Shown here piece by piece: positions 16,403 through 25,511 of a DNA stretch of 64,000 bases. Numbering within the stretch: position 1 is the first letter of the stretch; each line of letters starts with the position of its first letter. The notes beneath the pieces were generated by a model, which was not told the DNA's origin, made no database searches, and saw only the letters and a program-made list of their open reading frames with translations. Source of the DNA: DASYQD01 sp963837455 (lineage in GTDB: Bacteria; Acidobacteriota; Thermoanaerobaculia; Multivoradales; JAIOJS01); contig CAWINM010000008.1 in NCBI GenBank assembly GCA_963837455.1, forward strand, positions 1-64,000. The letters run 5' to 3'. The translations under genes and the position numbers were made by a program.

Positions 16403-19400
16403 TCAGGGCAACGCCGCGACGGCGATCGCCGGCAGCTTGGCTCGCCGCAGCTCCCGGTTGGCTTCTTCGAGCTGCTGCTTCTTGAGCGCCTCCCACCCGG
16501 CCACCGCCCCGTGCGCCATCGGGGTGAGGCGCTCCAGGCCGGTGTGGACGTCGGCGCTCGGCGCCGCGTCGGCGCCCTCGATGGCGCCGTAGAGCGCGTC
16601 GAGGCCCCCCCTCACGAAGCGCAGGCTGTCGAGGCGTCGCGGCGGAAACGACCAGGCGTTGGCCGGGTTGGCGAGGAGCGGCACTCCTGCGAGCGCCGCG
16701 ACCTGCTCGCGCAGTGCCGCGAGCTTCGGGCGCAGCGCCGGTGGCGCCTTGGCAACGCGGTCGGCGAGCGCCGCCAGCACGCTGTCGGCCTCCCTCGCCG
16801 CCAACGCCAGCGGTACGCGGAGCGCGTCCACCCTCTGGGCCATGGCCAGCTGCTCGGCGTACGCCGCCGCGGGGATGCCCACCCGGGGGTCGGGTGTCAC
16901 CTCGAGAGGCTGCTCGAGGCGCCGGCCGCCGGCGCTGAGGACGAGACGGTAGGTGCCCGGCGCCGCCCACGGGCCGTCCGCCCAGGGGTTGGGAGATGGC
17001 CCCGGACCGCTGCCGAGCTGCGGCGGTGCCGCCCAGCGCAGAGGCCAGAAGAAGCGGTGCATGCCGGCTGCGGCGGAGAGCCCCACCGGCGGCTCGAACC
17101 ACTGCGGCGCCATGTGCAGCCTGGCGGGGTCGCCCGCCGGCACCTTGTCGGCGCTGCTGTAGCGCCGCACCAGGGTCCCGCCGCCGTCGTAGACCTCGAG
17201 CGTCACCGGCGCCGTGGCGTCGGCGCCCAGGCGGTAGTCGATCACCGCGCCGAGCGGTGGGTTCTCCGCGCGTGGCTCGTCCTTGGGCAGCGGCGTGCCG
17301 GTGAAGGCGGCGACCCGCGCGCGCACCGCCACCGCCGGCCGGAAGAGCAAGGCGTCGGCCGCCACCGCCGCGGCGTCGAGCTGGCGCAGCGGCGTGACGT
17401 CGTCGAGCACCCAGAAGCCCCGCCCGTGCGTGGCGATCACCACGTCGTTGCGGTGCGCCTCGAGGTCGCGCACCGAGGTCACCGGCAGGCCGAGCTGCAG
17501 CGGCTGCCAGGCCTCGCCATCGTCGAAAGAGACGAAGACGCCCTTCTCGGTGCCGGCGTAGAGCAGGCCGCGGCGACCCGGGTCGGCGCGCACGACATTC
17601 ACGAAGCTGCCGTCTGGGATGCCGGTGACGACGAGCTCCCAGTGGGCGCCGCCGTCGCGGGTGCGGTAGAGGTAGGGGCGGACGTCGTCGAGACGGTGGC
17701 GGTCCACGGCCGCGTAGGCGGCTTCGGCGTCGAATGGAGACGGCTCGAGGCAGGCCACCTTCGACCAGGGGCTCGAGCCGTCGCCGGCGTGACGTCCTGC
17801 CAGTGCGCCCCCTCGTCGCGGCTGCGCCACACCTTGCCGTCGTCGGTGCCAGCCCACAGGTCGTGGTCGGCGAGTCGCGACGGGGCGATGCTGTAGACGA
17901 CGCCGCGCCGCGGCCCGAGACCCAGCTCGTCGCCCGCCGTCGCCGGATCGAGCGTCGCCGGCACTCCCGGGTCCTCGCGGCGTGAGGTCGGGGCTGATCG
18001 GCGTCCAGTGCTCGCCGCCGTCCTCGGTGCGGAAGATGCGCTGGTTGCCGAAGTAGAGCACCCGCGGGTCGCGTCGCGAGAACGATGAGCGGCAGCGTCC
18101 AGGTGGCGCGATAGTGATCGTCGGGATAGGCGAGCGACGGGGTCGACCGGCGTGCGTCTGACCGGTGCGCAGGTCGAGCTTGTCGACGCGCCCGCCGTAG
18201 ATCACTTGCGGGTCGTCGGGGATCGGGCGCGATCATCGTCGCTCTCGCCGCCGGCGGTGATCTCGCCGAAGTGCCGCATGCGTGATGCCGTCGCGCTCGC
18301 CGGTGCGGCTGGGCAACGCCACCGCGCCCGAGTCCTGCTGCGCGCCGTAGACCCAGTAGGGGAAGCGGTCGTCGGTGCTGACGTGGTAGAACTGCGCCGG
18401 TCGGCTGGTTGTGCCAGGAGCTCCAGCTCCTGCCGCCGTTGACCGAGACGATCGTCCCCTGGTCGCTGCCGAGGATCCGCCGCTCGGGGTGGTCGGGGTC
18501 GATCCACAGGGCGTGGAAGTCGTCGCCGGTGGCGTCGCCCTCCACCGGCACGAAGGTCTTGCCGCCGTCGCTCGAGCGGTAGAGGTTGGTGTTGGCCACC
18601 CAGACCACGTCGGCGTCGCGCGGCTCGGCGGTGATGCCCCCGAAGTACCAGCCGCGCTGCCAGATGCGCGCGTCGTCGCTGGTCAGACGAAAGTGCGTCG
18701 CCGGCGTCGTCGGAGCGATAGAGGCCGCCGCCGACGTCGGCGTCGACGAGGGCGTAGACCCGCTGCGGCGCCGCCGCCGAGATGGCGATGCCGATGCGTC
18801 CCGGGTGCGCCGGCAGGCCGTTGCCGGTGAGCGCGATCCAGTGGTCGCCGCCATCGCTCGACTTCCACAGCCCGCTGCCCGGGCCGTTCGACGGCGGGTA
18901 GACGTTCCAAGGTGGCCGCCGCGTCTGCCAGAGCGCGGCGTAGAGCACGCGGGGGTTGCCCGGCTCGAAAGCGAGGTCGATGGCACCGGTGTCGGCGTCC
19001 GGACCGAGCACCTTCTGCCAGATGCGCACCACCGTCGCGGGAGCGGAAGACGCCGCGCTCGGCATTCGGGCCGTAGGGGTGGCCGAGCGCGGCGACGTAG
19101 ACGCGGTCGGGGTCGCCGGGATCGACGAGGATGCGTGCGATCTGCTGACTGTCGTCGAGCCCGACGTGGGCCCAGGAATGGCCGCCGTCCGACGACTTGT
19201 ACAAGCCGTTGCCCTGCGCGATGTCCGAGCGCATGTCGGCTTCGCCGCTGCCGACGTAGAGCACCTGCGGGTCGCGAGGGGGCGACGGCGATGGCGCCGA
19301 TCGAGCCGATCGGCTGGCCGTCGAAGATCGGGTGCCAGGTGCGGCCGGCGTCGAGCGTCTCCCAAACGCCGCCGTTGACGCTGCCGAAGTAGAAGTGGTT

Positions 19401-19586
19401 GGCCTCTCCCGGCACCCCGGTGACGGCGAGCACGCGACCGCCGCGGAAGGGGCCGAGCAGACGCCAGTGGAGACTCGCGAAGAGGGCGGGATCGACCGGC
19501 GCGGCGCCGGCGCTGAGCGCCGGGAGCAGGGCTGCGGCGAGGGCGGCGACGAGGGGGAGACGGGAGAGCCAGGGTGGGAGCGTCAT
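16403..19586 (-). CDS. Exported BNR/sortilin-type beta-propeller protein, several frameshifts
   Basis: Joining frames gives about 1060 residues, typical of the large VPS10/BNR 'glycosyl hydrolase' proteins of Acidobacteriota and relatives. There is a signal peptide (LPLVAALAAALLPALSAGA), then 'HWRLLGPFRGGRVLAVTGVP'. Many Asp-box/BNR-like repeats follow ('GGVWETLDAGRTWHPIFDG', 'NGLYKSSDGGHSWAHVGLDD', 'GLWKSSDGGDHWIALTGNGL', 'LYRSSDGGKTFVPVEGDATG', 'IFRTEDGGEHWTPISPDLTP', 'YRTRDGGAHWELVVTGIPDG'). A helical C-terminal region ends 'ELRRAKLPAIAVAALP'. Catalytic activity has not been shown for most of the family; binding is as likely. Frame breaks fall at about 19280, 19040, 18700, 18400, 18240, 18080 and 17790. 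The last 1.4 kb is intact. Confidence 0.8.
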
Positions 19587-19592
19587 CCCCCG

Positions 19593-19598
19593 AGGTTA
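19593..19598 (-). promoter_or_regulatory. -10-like TAACCT, 6 bases before ATG 19586
   Basis: Minus-strand TAACCT, 6 bases (CGGGGG), then ATG. Leaderless spacing for the BNR gene. Confidence 0.4.
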
Positions 19599-19620
19599 TC
19601 GAATCGCGCGCCCGATTCGC

Positions 19621-20436
19621 TCAGCCGGCGAGCAGCTCCCGCTGATACAGCGCCGCCGCGGCCAGGCAACCATAGGCGAGCAGGTAGAGCGCATCGATGG
19701 CCGCCCCGAGGTCGGTCCGTCCCAGGCTCGAGAAGAACCCGAAGAGGATGTCCGCGACGGTCGTGAAGAGGATGCCGGCGACCAGGGCGGTCGCCACCAG
19801 GCCCACGCTGCCGCCGCGGAAGCGCAGCCCGATCCAGAGCAGCAGCAGCGCCGGGACCAGCGTCAGGAAGTCGAGAGCCGGATAAGCGAGGTTCAGCGCC
19901 TTCTCGAGCGGCGGCGCCGGGGCGGCGAGCAGCGGGTGCAGCAAGGGCACCACCAGCGCCCCACCGAGCGCGACGCCGACGACCCCGACCGCCCACAGCC
20001 GCCCCGCCGGTCCCAGCGGGAATCCGCTCGCGGCGTAGGCGCGCACGAAGGCGATGAGCGCGACCACGAGGAGCACCGTTCCGCCAAGGAAGAACAGGTC
20101 AGCGACGGACGGGAACACCGTGCCGGCGGCGGTGGCGAGGAAGTAGGTGAGGACGGCCTGGCCGAGGAAGAGCCCGCCGAGGCCGCACGCGAACAGCCGC
20201 CAGGCCGTGCCGGACGGGTTGCGCGCTCCGAAGCGCCCGCCGGCGGACCAGGCGATCAGCCCTCCCAGGCCGAGGAAGACGAGCTTCGGCACGGCGCCGA
20301 TCCAGCCGATGGCGCGCGCACCGAGCAGCTGGCTATAGAGCGCCGAGTCCGGTACCGCCGCCTGCCCGGCGAAGAAAGCAACTGCGAGGACCACGGCGCC
20401 CCACAACAGCGGCAGAGCGGGCGTGCGGCGGCTCAT
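19621..20436 (-). CDS. Seven- to nine-helix membrane protein, function unknown
   Basis: 271 residues, almost entirely hydrophobic helices, with short polar loops. 'TVFPSVADLFFLGGTVLLVV' in the middle and 'TTVADILFGFFSS...DALYLLAYGCLAAAA' near the end resemble membrane sensor regions that precede PAS or GGDEF domains. No cytoplasmic output domain follows here. Its ATG overlaps the stop of the upstream 89-residue gene (ATGA), so the two are coupled and probably act together. No family name can be given with confidence. Confidence 0.75.
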   Translation of the reverse strand: MSRRTPALPLLWGAVVLAVAFFAGQAAVPDSALYSQLLGARAIGWIGAVPKLVFLGLGGLIAWSAGGRFGARNPSGTAWRLFACGLGGLFLGQAVLTYFLATAAGTVFPSVADLFFLGGTVLLVVALIAFVRAYAASGFPLGPAGRLWAVGVVGVALGGALVVPLLHPLLAAPAPPLEKALNLAYPALDFLTLVPALLLLWIGLRFRGGSVGLVATALVAGILFTTVADILFGFFSSLGRTDLGAAIDALYLLAYGCLAAAALYQRELLAG

Positions 20437-20702
20437 GGAATCACCTCGAGGCCATCGATCGCCTCGCGGATGGCGCCGACGACGCTCTGCGTTCGCGCCT
20501 CGCCCACCAAGATCACCAGACCGAGGGTGAGCTTGCCGAGCAGCTGCCCGACCTGCTCCTCGTCGAGGTCGGCGCCGTCGATGCCGAGGCGCTTTGCCTG
20601 GGCTGCGGCGGCAGTGCTCGCCATGCCGGCGCCCACGTAGGGCCGCAGCGCCGCCTCGATGGCAGCGAACACCTCGGCCTTCCTCCAGCGAGCGTGGGCC
20701 AC
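20433..20702 (-). CDS. Small soluble protein coupled to the membrane protein
   Basis: 89 residues, predicted helical and soluble: 'AEVFAAIEAALRPYVGAGMA', then an acidic 'GADLDEEQVGQLLGKLTLG', ending 'IREAIDGLEVIP'. The GTG start at 20702 has a strong purine-rich ribosome site (GGAGGGGGGGA) about 6 bases upstream, so it has a leader. It overlaps the following membrane protein gene by four bases. I do not recognise the family; a regulatory or effector partner of the membrane protein is an inference from coupling only. Confidence 0.65.
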   Translation of the reverse strand: MAHARWRKAEVFAAIEAALRPYVGAGMASTAAAAQAKRLGIDGADLDEEQVGQLLGKLTLGLVILVGEARTQSVVGAIREAIDGLEVIP

Positions 20703-20758
20703 GTGAGATCCCCCCCTCCGGCACCCCGAATCACCGCTGGTCGTCGATCGATGCCCAA

Positions 20759-21301
20759 CTATAGGGGAAGTCGAGAGCGCTGCGGCCCGCCGCGGTGGGT
20801 GTCGAGGAAGCCGCGGAGCGAGAACGCGCCCGAGGTGTGGCCGGTGGCGCGCACGGCTCGGGCGGCGATCTCGACTGCCAACCCGTCGCCGCTGGCGAAC
20901 GCCCGCAGCAACGTCCGCCAGACCGGGCTCGGCTCGCCGCGCGCCGCCGCGGCGAGCCAGTCCGCGGAAACGGCGGTCGTCCGCCCATGACCGACGCGGC
21001 CCAGCGCGGCCACGATCCGATCCCGCGGTGGCGATGGCCGCCCGCCCGTCAGCGCGTGGAGCACACCCACCAGGTAATCGTCGCCCGCCGGCGTCGAGCC
21101 CTCGCCGAGACCCACGAGCGAGCCCGCCGCGGCCACCACCCGCTCCGCATCGGCGGCGCCCAGCGCCTCCTGCAGCGCCGCGCCGCGCCGCAACACCTCA
21201 CCCCGCCAAGGATCGCTCCCCGGCATCTCCCCCACTGCGGCGGCGGCGACCTCGAGAAGCGCCGGCGGCACAGTGCCGAGGCCCGAACGGTCGGTCGTCA
21301 G
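20759..21301 (-). CDS. allH: DUF2877 protein (AllH/YlbF-like), short
   Basis: Up to 181 codons. The family signature 'LVGLGEGSTPAGDDYLVGVL' is present, with 'VGHGRTTAVSADWLAAAARG' and 'LAVEIAARAVRATGHTSGAF' following the usual DUF2877 order. In E. coli the DUF2877 protein YlbF (AllH) works with FdrA (AllF) and DUF1116 (AllG) in oxamate carbamoyltransfer; FdrA and DUF1116 genes occur at 60.7-63.8 kb here. The usual family length is nearer 270, so the N-terminal third seems missing. The only starts are GTG 21271 or a non-standard CTG at 21301 that overlaps the stop of the upstream gene. Confidence 0.75.
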   Translation of the reverse strand: MTTDRSGLGTVPPALLEVAAAAVGEMPGSDPWRGEVLRRGAALQEALGAADAERVVAAAGSLVGLGEGSTPAGDDYLVGVLHALTGGRPSPPRDRIVAALGRVGHGRTTAVSADWLAAAARGEPSPVWRTLLRAFASGDGLAVEIAARAVRATGHTSGAFSLRGFLDTHRGGPQRSRLPL

Positions 21302-23660
21302 CCGCCCCCCTGCGCCGCGACCACCAGCTCCCACAGCCGGCTCGGGCGCAGCGGGATCTCGAGGATCTCGAGCCCGGGCACCTGCAGCGCGTCCTCGAGC
21401 GCCTGCGCGAAGAGCGCCGCGGTGGGGATGGCTCCCGCCTCCCCCGCGCCCTTGGTGCCCAGCGCGTTGAGCGGTGACGGCGTCTCGACGTGCCCGACCT
21501 CGATGCGCGGCACGTCGAGGGCGGTGGGGAGCAGGAAGTCCATGAACGAGGCGTTGACCAGCTGGCCGTTCTCGTCGCAGACCAGCTGCTCGAAGAAGGC
21601 GTTGCCGAGCCCCTGGGCGACGCCGCCGTGCACCTGGCCGTCGACCAGCAGTGGGTTGATCACCCGGCCGCAGTCGTGGACGACCACGTACTTGTGGATC
21701 GGTGACGGCGAAGGTGTCGCGGTCGACCTCGAGGATCAGCGCGTGGGCGCCGGCGGCGGTGGCGCCGCGCTCGCGGCCCGAAGTAGCGGTCGGCTCGAGC
21801 CCGGGCTCGGCGCCCGGCTCGACGGCACCGCGCATCGGGTTGGCGAGGCGGGCGAGCTCGCCGAGGCGGACGGCGCGTGCCGGGTCGGCCTTGACGCGCG
21901 CCACCCGCCGCGCCGAGCTCGAGCTCCCCCTCGCCGACGCCGAAGTGCCTCGGCGGCCTGCGCCAGCACCTTGCCGCGCACGTCCTTGGCGGCGTTGTTG
22001 ACGGCGTTGCCGGCGACCACCGCGCCCCGGCTGGCGAAGGTGCCGGTGCCCCAGTGGAACTGGTCGGTGTCGCCGGTGACCACCTCGACGTCGGTCGGTG
22101 GCGACGCCGAGCTGCTGGGCGGCGATCTGCGCCAGCACCGTGAAGTGCCCCTGCCCCTGGGTGCCGACGCCGGTCACCACGGTCACCTTGCCCGAGGTCT
22201 GCACCTGCACCCGCGCCCCCTCGAAGGGGCCGATGCCGGTGCCCTCGACGTAGGCACACGAGGCCGGCGCCGATGGCGCGCCCCGCGGCGCGCAGCCGCG
22301 GCTGCTCCTCGCCGGTGAGCCGCCGCCAGTCCATGCGCCGCTCGCGCCTCGTCGAGCAGCGCCGCATAGTTGCCGCTGTCGTAGTAGAGCGGCGCGAAGT
22401 CCTGGTAGATGATCTCGTTGTCGACCGGGAACTCCTCGGGGCGCAGGAAGTTGCGACGGCGGATCTCGAGCACGTCGATCCCCAGCTCGCGAGCCGCCAG
22501 GTCGAGCAGCCGCTCGACGACGAAGACGCCGTGCTGACGCCCGGCGCCGCGGTAGGGGGTGACGATCGGCAGGTTGGTGAACACCGCCCGTAACTCGCTG
22601 TCGTAGGCCGGCACCTTATAGGGCCCCAGCAGCGTGCACTGGCTGTTGAGCGGCACCGTCAGGCCGTAGGGATCGTAGGCGCCGGTGTCGTGGAGGAAGC
22701 GGTCCTTGATGCCGAGGATGCGGCCGTCGCGGTCGAGCGCCATCTCGGCCTCGTGCACCTGGCCGCGCTCCTGGGTGGTGGCGAAGAAGTTCTCGGCGCG
22801 GTCCTCGGCCCACTTGACCGGCCGCTCGAGGCGCATCGCCAGCCCAGGGGACGAGCACCTCCTCGGGGTAGAACATCATGATCTTGGGGCCGAAGCCGCC
22901 GCCGAGGAACGGCGCCACCAGCCGCACCTGGTGCTCGGAGAGGCCGAGCATGGCGGCGAGGCCGTTGCGGATGGGGATCGGCGCCTGAGTGGTGTCCCAC
23001 ACCGTAAGGCGGTCGGCGCGAGCGTCCCACTCCGCCACCACGCCGCGGTTCTCGATCGCCGCCGCGGCGCCGCGGTCGTAGTCGAAGCGGCGGGCGATCA
23101 CCAGGTCGGCAGCAGCCCGCGCGGCGGCGTAGTCCCCCTTCTTCTGCGGCACGAAGGCGGCGAGGTTGCTCCCGAGGTCGTCGTGCACGAGCGCTGCGCC
23201 GGGGGCGAGCGCCGCCTCCACTGTCACCGCCGCGGGCAGCGGGTCCCAGTCGACGACGATGCGCTCGGCGGCGTCCTCGGCGAGGTAGCGCGAGGCGGCC
23301 ACCACCACCGCCACCGGCTCGCCGAGGTGGCGCACCTTGCCCCTTGGCGAGCGGCACCTGGCAGCGCTGGTGGAAGACCATCCCCGCGACCGGCGGCGGC
23401 GGCACCAGCAGCGGCCCCGGCTGCCAGTAGTCGCCCAGGTCCTCGGCGGTGAGCGCGGCGAAGACGCCGTCCATGGCCCGTGCCGCGCCGGTGTCGACAC
23501 CGCGGATGCGGGCGTGGGCGTAGGGGCTGCGCAGGAAGGCGACGTGCAGCATCCCGGGGAGGTTCAGGTCGTCGACGAAGAGGGCGCGACCGGTGAGCAG
23601 TCGCGGATCCTCGTTGCGGCGGGTGCGGACGCCAAGGACGGAATCGGAGGCCTCGGTCAT
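21298..23660 (-). CDS. Xanthine-dehydrogenase-family molybdopterin subunit, frameshifted
   Basis: About 787 residues once frames are joined, the normal size of the large subunit of xanthine/CO/aldehyde dehydrogenases. Pieces in order are 'RNEDPRLLTGRALFVDDLNL', 'HVAFLRSPYAHARIRGVDTG', 'VRHLGEPVAVVVAASRYLAE', 'GGGFGPKIMMFYPEEV', 'TPYRGAGRQHGVFVVERLLD', 'GVGTQGQGHFTVLAQIAAQQ', 'GDTDQFHWGTGTFASRGAVV' and a C-terminal 'LNALGTKGAGEAGAIPTAAL' containing the catalytic Glu (KGAGE). It hydroxylates an N-heterocycle, aldehyde or CO; the substrate is not clear. The first break is an extra G in a GGGG run near 23340; others lie near 22850, 22330, 22280, 22110, 21950, 21890 and 21710. FeS and FAD subunit genes are not adjacent. 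ATG 23660 is chosen because TATCAT lies 7 bases upstream. Confidence 0.85.
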
Positions 23661-23667
23661 GAGCGGC

Positions 23668-23673
23668 ATGATA
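23668..23673 (-). promoter_or_regulatory. -10-like TATCAT, 7 bases before ATG 23660
   Basis: Minus-strand TATCAT then 7 bases then ATG (Met-Thr-Glu). An earlier ATG at 23669 lies inside the hexamer and is therefore less likely. Confidence 0.5.
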
Positions 23674-23859
23674 GCGAAGGCTCGAGGCCCCGGGGAGCGG
23701 GCGGCGGCCAGGTGCCGAGCCGAGCCCGCTGAGAGGTGCAGCGCAGGCTCGAGCCAGCACCACCCCGGCTGCTGCCGGAGGTGGAGCGCTCGCTGACCTG
23801 CCCGCCGCAGCCGGCGTCTTGCGCGGGCCTCGGGCTGCCAGCCGGCGAACGGCGCAGCG

Positions 23860-24531
23860 TCAGCGCTCGAAGGCGCTCGCCAGCCGGCTGAACTGGATGT
23901 TGGTGGCGATCTCCTTGGCGTGCGCCTCGGAGCTCAGCCTGGCGAGCAGCGCGAAGGCCGCCTGGTAACTCACCGGACCGCCGTTGGAGGTGACCACTCT
24001 ATCGTCGACCACCACATTGCGGTTGAGTTGCACCTTGATCTTGGGGTAGGCGGCGGCGAGCCCCTTCTCGCCGCCGGCCCAGGTGGTGGCATTCTTGCCG
24101 TCGAGCACGCCGGCCGCACCGAGCAGGAAGGCTCCCGAGCAGTTGCTCGCCATCCATGACGCCGAGCGGTTCTGGCGGGCGATGAACTGGACGAGGTCCT
24201 GGTTCGCGAGCAGCGGATCCATCTTGTAGGAGCTGGGGACGATCAGCACCTCGAGCTCGACGGGGTCGTAGATGGTCTGGTCGGCTACGATCTGCAGCCC
24301 TTCCTCCGAGCGCACCTCCTTGGCCTTCGTCGCCGAGATGACCACCACCTGGTAGGCGGAGAACCAGGGCTGCTTGGTTGCCGCCCCGAAGACCTCGACG
24401 GGAGCCGTGACGTCGCTGGTGAGGACGCCGTCGAAGACCAGCACGCCGATCTTCTTGGAGGCGGCGGCGGCGTCGACGAGCGACACCAAGCCGCACAGGG
24501 CGAGCAGCGTCAGTCGCACGATCTTGTTCAT
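23860..24531 (-). CDS. Exported DJ-1/PfpI-family protein
   Basis: 223 residues. A signal peptide (residues 1-24, 'VRLTLLALCGLVSLVDAAAA') is followed by a single DJ-1/PfpI domain: 'KIGVLVFDGVLTSDVTAPVE' at the start and the nucleophile elbow 'SNCSGAFLLGAAGVLDGKNA' with Cys131. It resembles the N-terminal amidase-like half of GlxA-type regulators but lacks the AraC DNA-binding half. An export signal is unusual for this family. Substrate unknown. TATACT lies exactly 7 bases before the ATG, with no ribosome site. Confidence 0.85.
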   Translation of the reverse strand: MNKIVRLTLLALCGLVSLVDAAAASKKIGVLVFDGVLTSDVTAPVEVFGAATKQPWFSAYQVVVISATKAKEVRSEEGLQIVADQTIYDPVELEVLIVPSSYKMDPLLANQDLVQFIARQNRSASWMASNCSGAFLLGAAGVLDGKNATTWAGGEKGLAAAYPKIKVQLNRNVVVDDRVVTSNGGPVSYQAAFALLARLSSEAHAKEIATNIQFSRLASAFER

Positions 24532-24538
24532 GGGGTTC

Positions 24539-24544
24539 AGTATA
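24539..24544 (-). promoter_or_regulatory. -10-like TATACT, 7 bases before ATG 24531
   Basis: Best match to a sigma-70 -10 box in the window, followed by 7 bases and the ATG. Clear leaderless candidate. Confidence 0.6.
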
Positions 24545-24611
24545 GGAGCGCGGCGCCATCGCTGCGGCCCCCATACGGCCCGCCACACCCGCGACCGGGC
24601 CCGCCCTGGCG

Positions 24612-25439
24612 TCAGCGCTCTTCCACGAACGCCACGAAGCGGCAGAACGCCGCCTCACCGCCCTTGAAGCGGAACGGGAAGCAGCCCACCCACACCCGCT
24701 GGTCGAGCACCTCGTCGACCTGGCCGCCGATGTTCTCGGCGTGGAAGACGCCGCGCGGGAAGAGCTTGACGTGCATGCACTGGTAGTCCTCGGGCCAGGG
24801 GAAGGCCTCGTCGATCGAGATGCCGATGACCTTCTCCACCGCCGGCACGAGGTCGGGGCGGGCGCGCCGCACGTTGGTGTTGAACGGGTGATCGGCGGCG
24901 ATGCAGTCGTAGGCGAGCCAGCGGATGCCGCGGTCGAGCACCCACTCGACGAACTCGCTGCGCGGGCCGGGGTGGCGCAGGAAGGCGCGCGGGAGGTCGG
25001 CCTTCTCCTGCTGCCGCACCTTGTACCAGTCCTCGTTGTAGTAGTGGTGGTAGCCGGTGTGGACAACGAGGATGTCGCCGCGCTCGATCTTGATGCCGGT
25101 CCTGCGCTCCCACTCCTCGAAGTGGGAGCCGCCGTAGATCTGGTAGTCGCCGACGCCCAGCTTGGAGAGGTCGACGATGCAAGCCGGACCTACCAGCGTC
25201 TCGAGCGGGATGCCGGCGATGTCCGGCCCCGGGTCGTAGAAGTGGATCGGCGAGTCGAGGTGGGTGGCGATGTGGTTGGTCGACGAGATGAGCTGCGCGT
25301 TGACCCCCTCGAACGCCAGCCGCTTCACCCACTTGACGGTCGGGCCCTCGTAGAAGGCGAAGGCCGGCGAGTCGACGGAGAAGTTCTGCGACAGGTCGAG
25401 GACGCGGACGCGCGAGAAGTCGTAGGGGACGTAGACCAA
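24612..25439 (-). CDS. Cyclase-family metal hydrolase (kynurenine formamidase-like)
   Basis: 275 residues. The metal-binding motif of the cyclase/KynB family is intact: 'STNHIATHLDSPIHF' gives His56, His60, Asp62 and His66. An additional conserved region is 'ERGDILVVHTGYHHYY'. Members hydrolyse N-formylkynurenine, isatin or cyclic amides using Mn or Zn; the substrate here is not determinable. The start is TTG 25439 with a GGGAGGAC ribosome site about 6 bases upstream, so this gene has a leader. It lies 80 bases upstream of the DJ-1 gene on the same strand and near the molybdenum hydroxylase, suggesting a heterocycle or amide breakdown set. Confidence 0.88.
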   Translation of the reverse strand: MVYVPYDFSRVRVLDLSQNFSVDSPAFAFYEGPTVKWVKRLAFEGVNAQLISSTNHIATHLDSPIHFYDPGPDIAGIPLETLVGPACIVDLSKLGVGDYQIYGGSHFEEWERRTGIKIERGDILVVHTGYHHYYNEDWYKVRQQEKADLPRAFLRHPGPRSEFVEWVLDRGIRWLAYDCIAADHPFNTNVRRARPDLVPAVEKVIGISIDEAFPWPEDYQCMHVKLFPRGVFHAENIGGQVDEVLDQRVWVGCFPFRFKGGEAAFCRFVAFVEER

Positions 25440-25511
25440 GAGCTGTCCTCCCGAAGCCGAGGTTGGGGGACAACTCTACGTCAAGCCCGGCGGCATCACC
25501 GCCGGCCGCCC

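Noticed and set aside
15024..19586. A single minus-strand open frame of about 1520 codons joining the BNR protein's N-terminus to FHA-GGDEF
   Set aside because: Only the two ends are protein-like. The middle is the wrong frame of the BNR gene kept open by high GC. The FHA-GGDEF gene has its own start and promoter.
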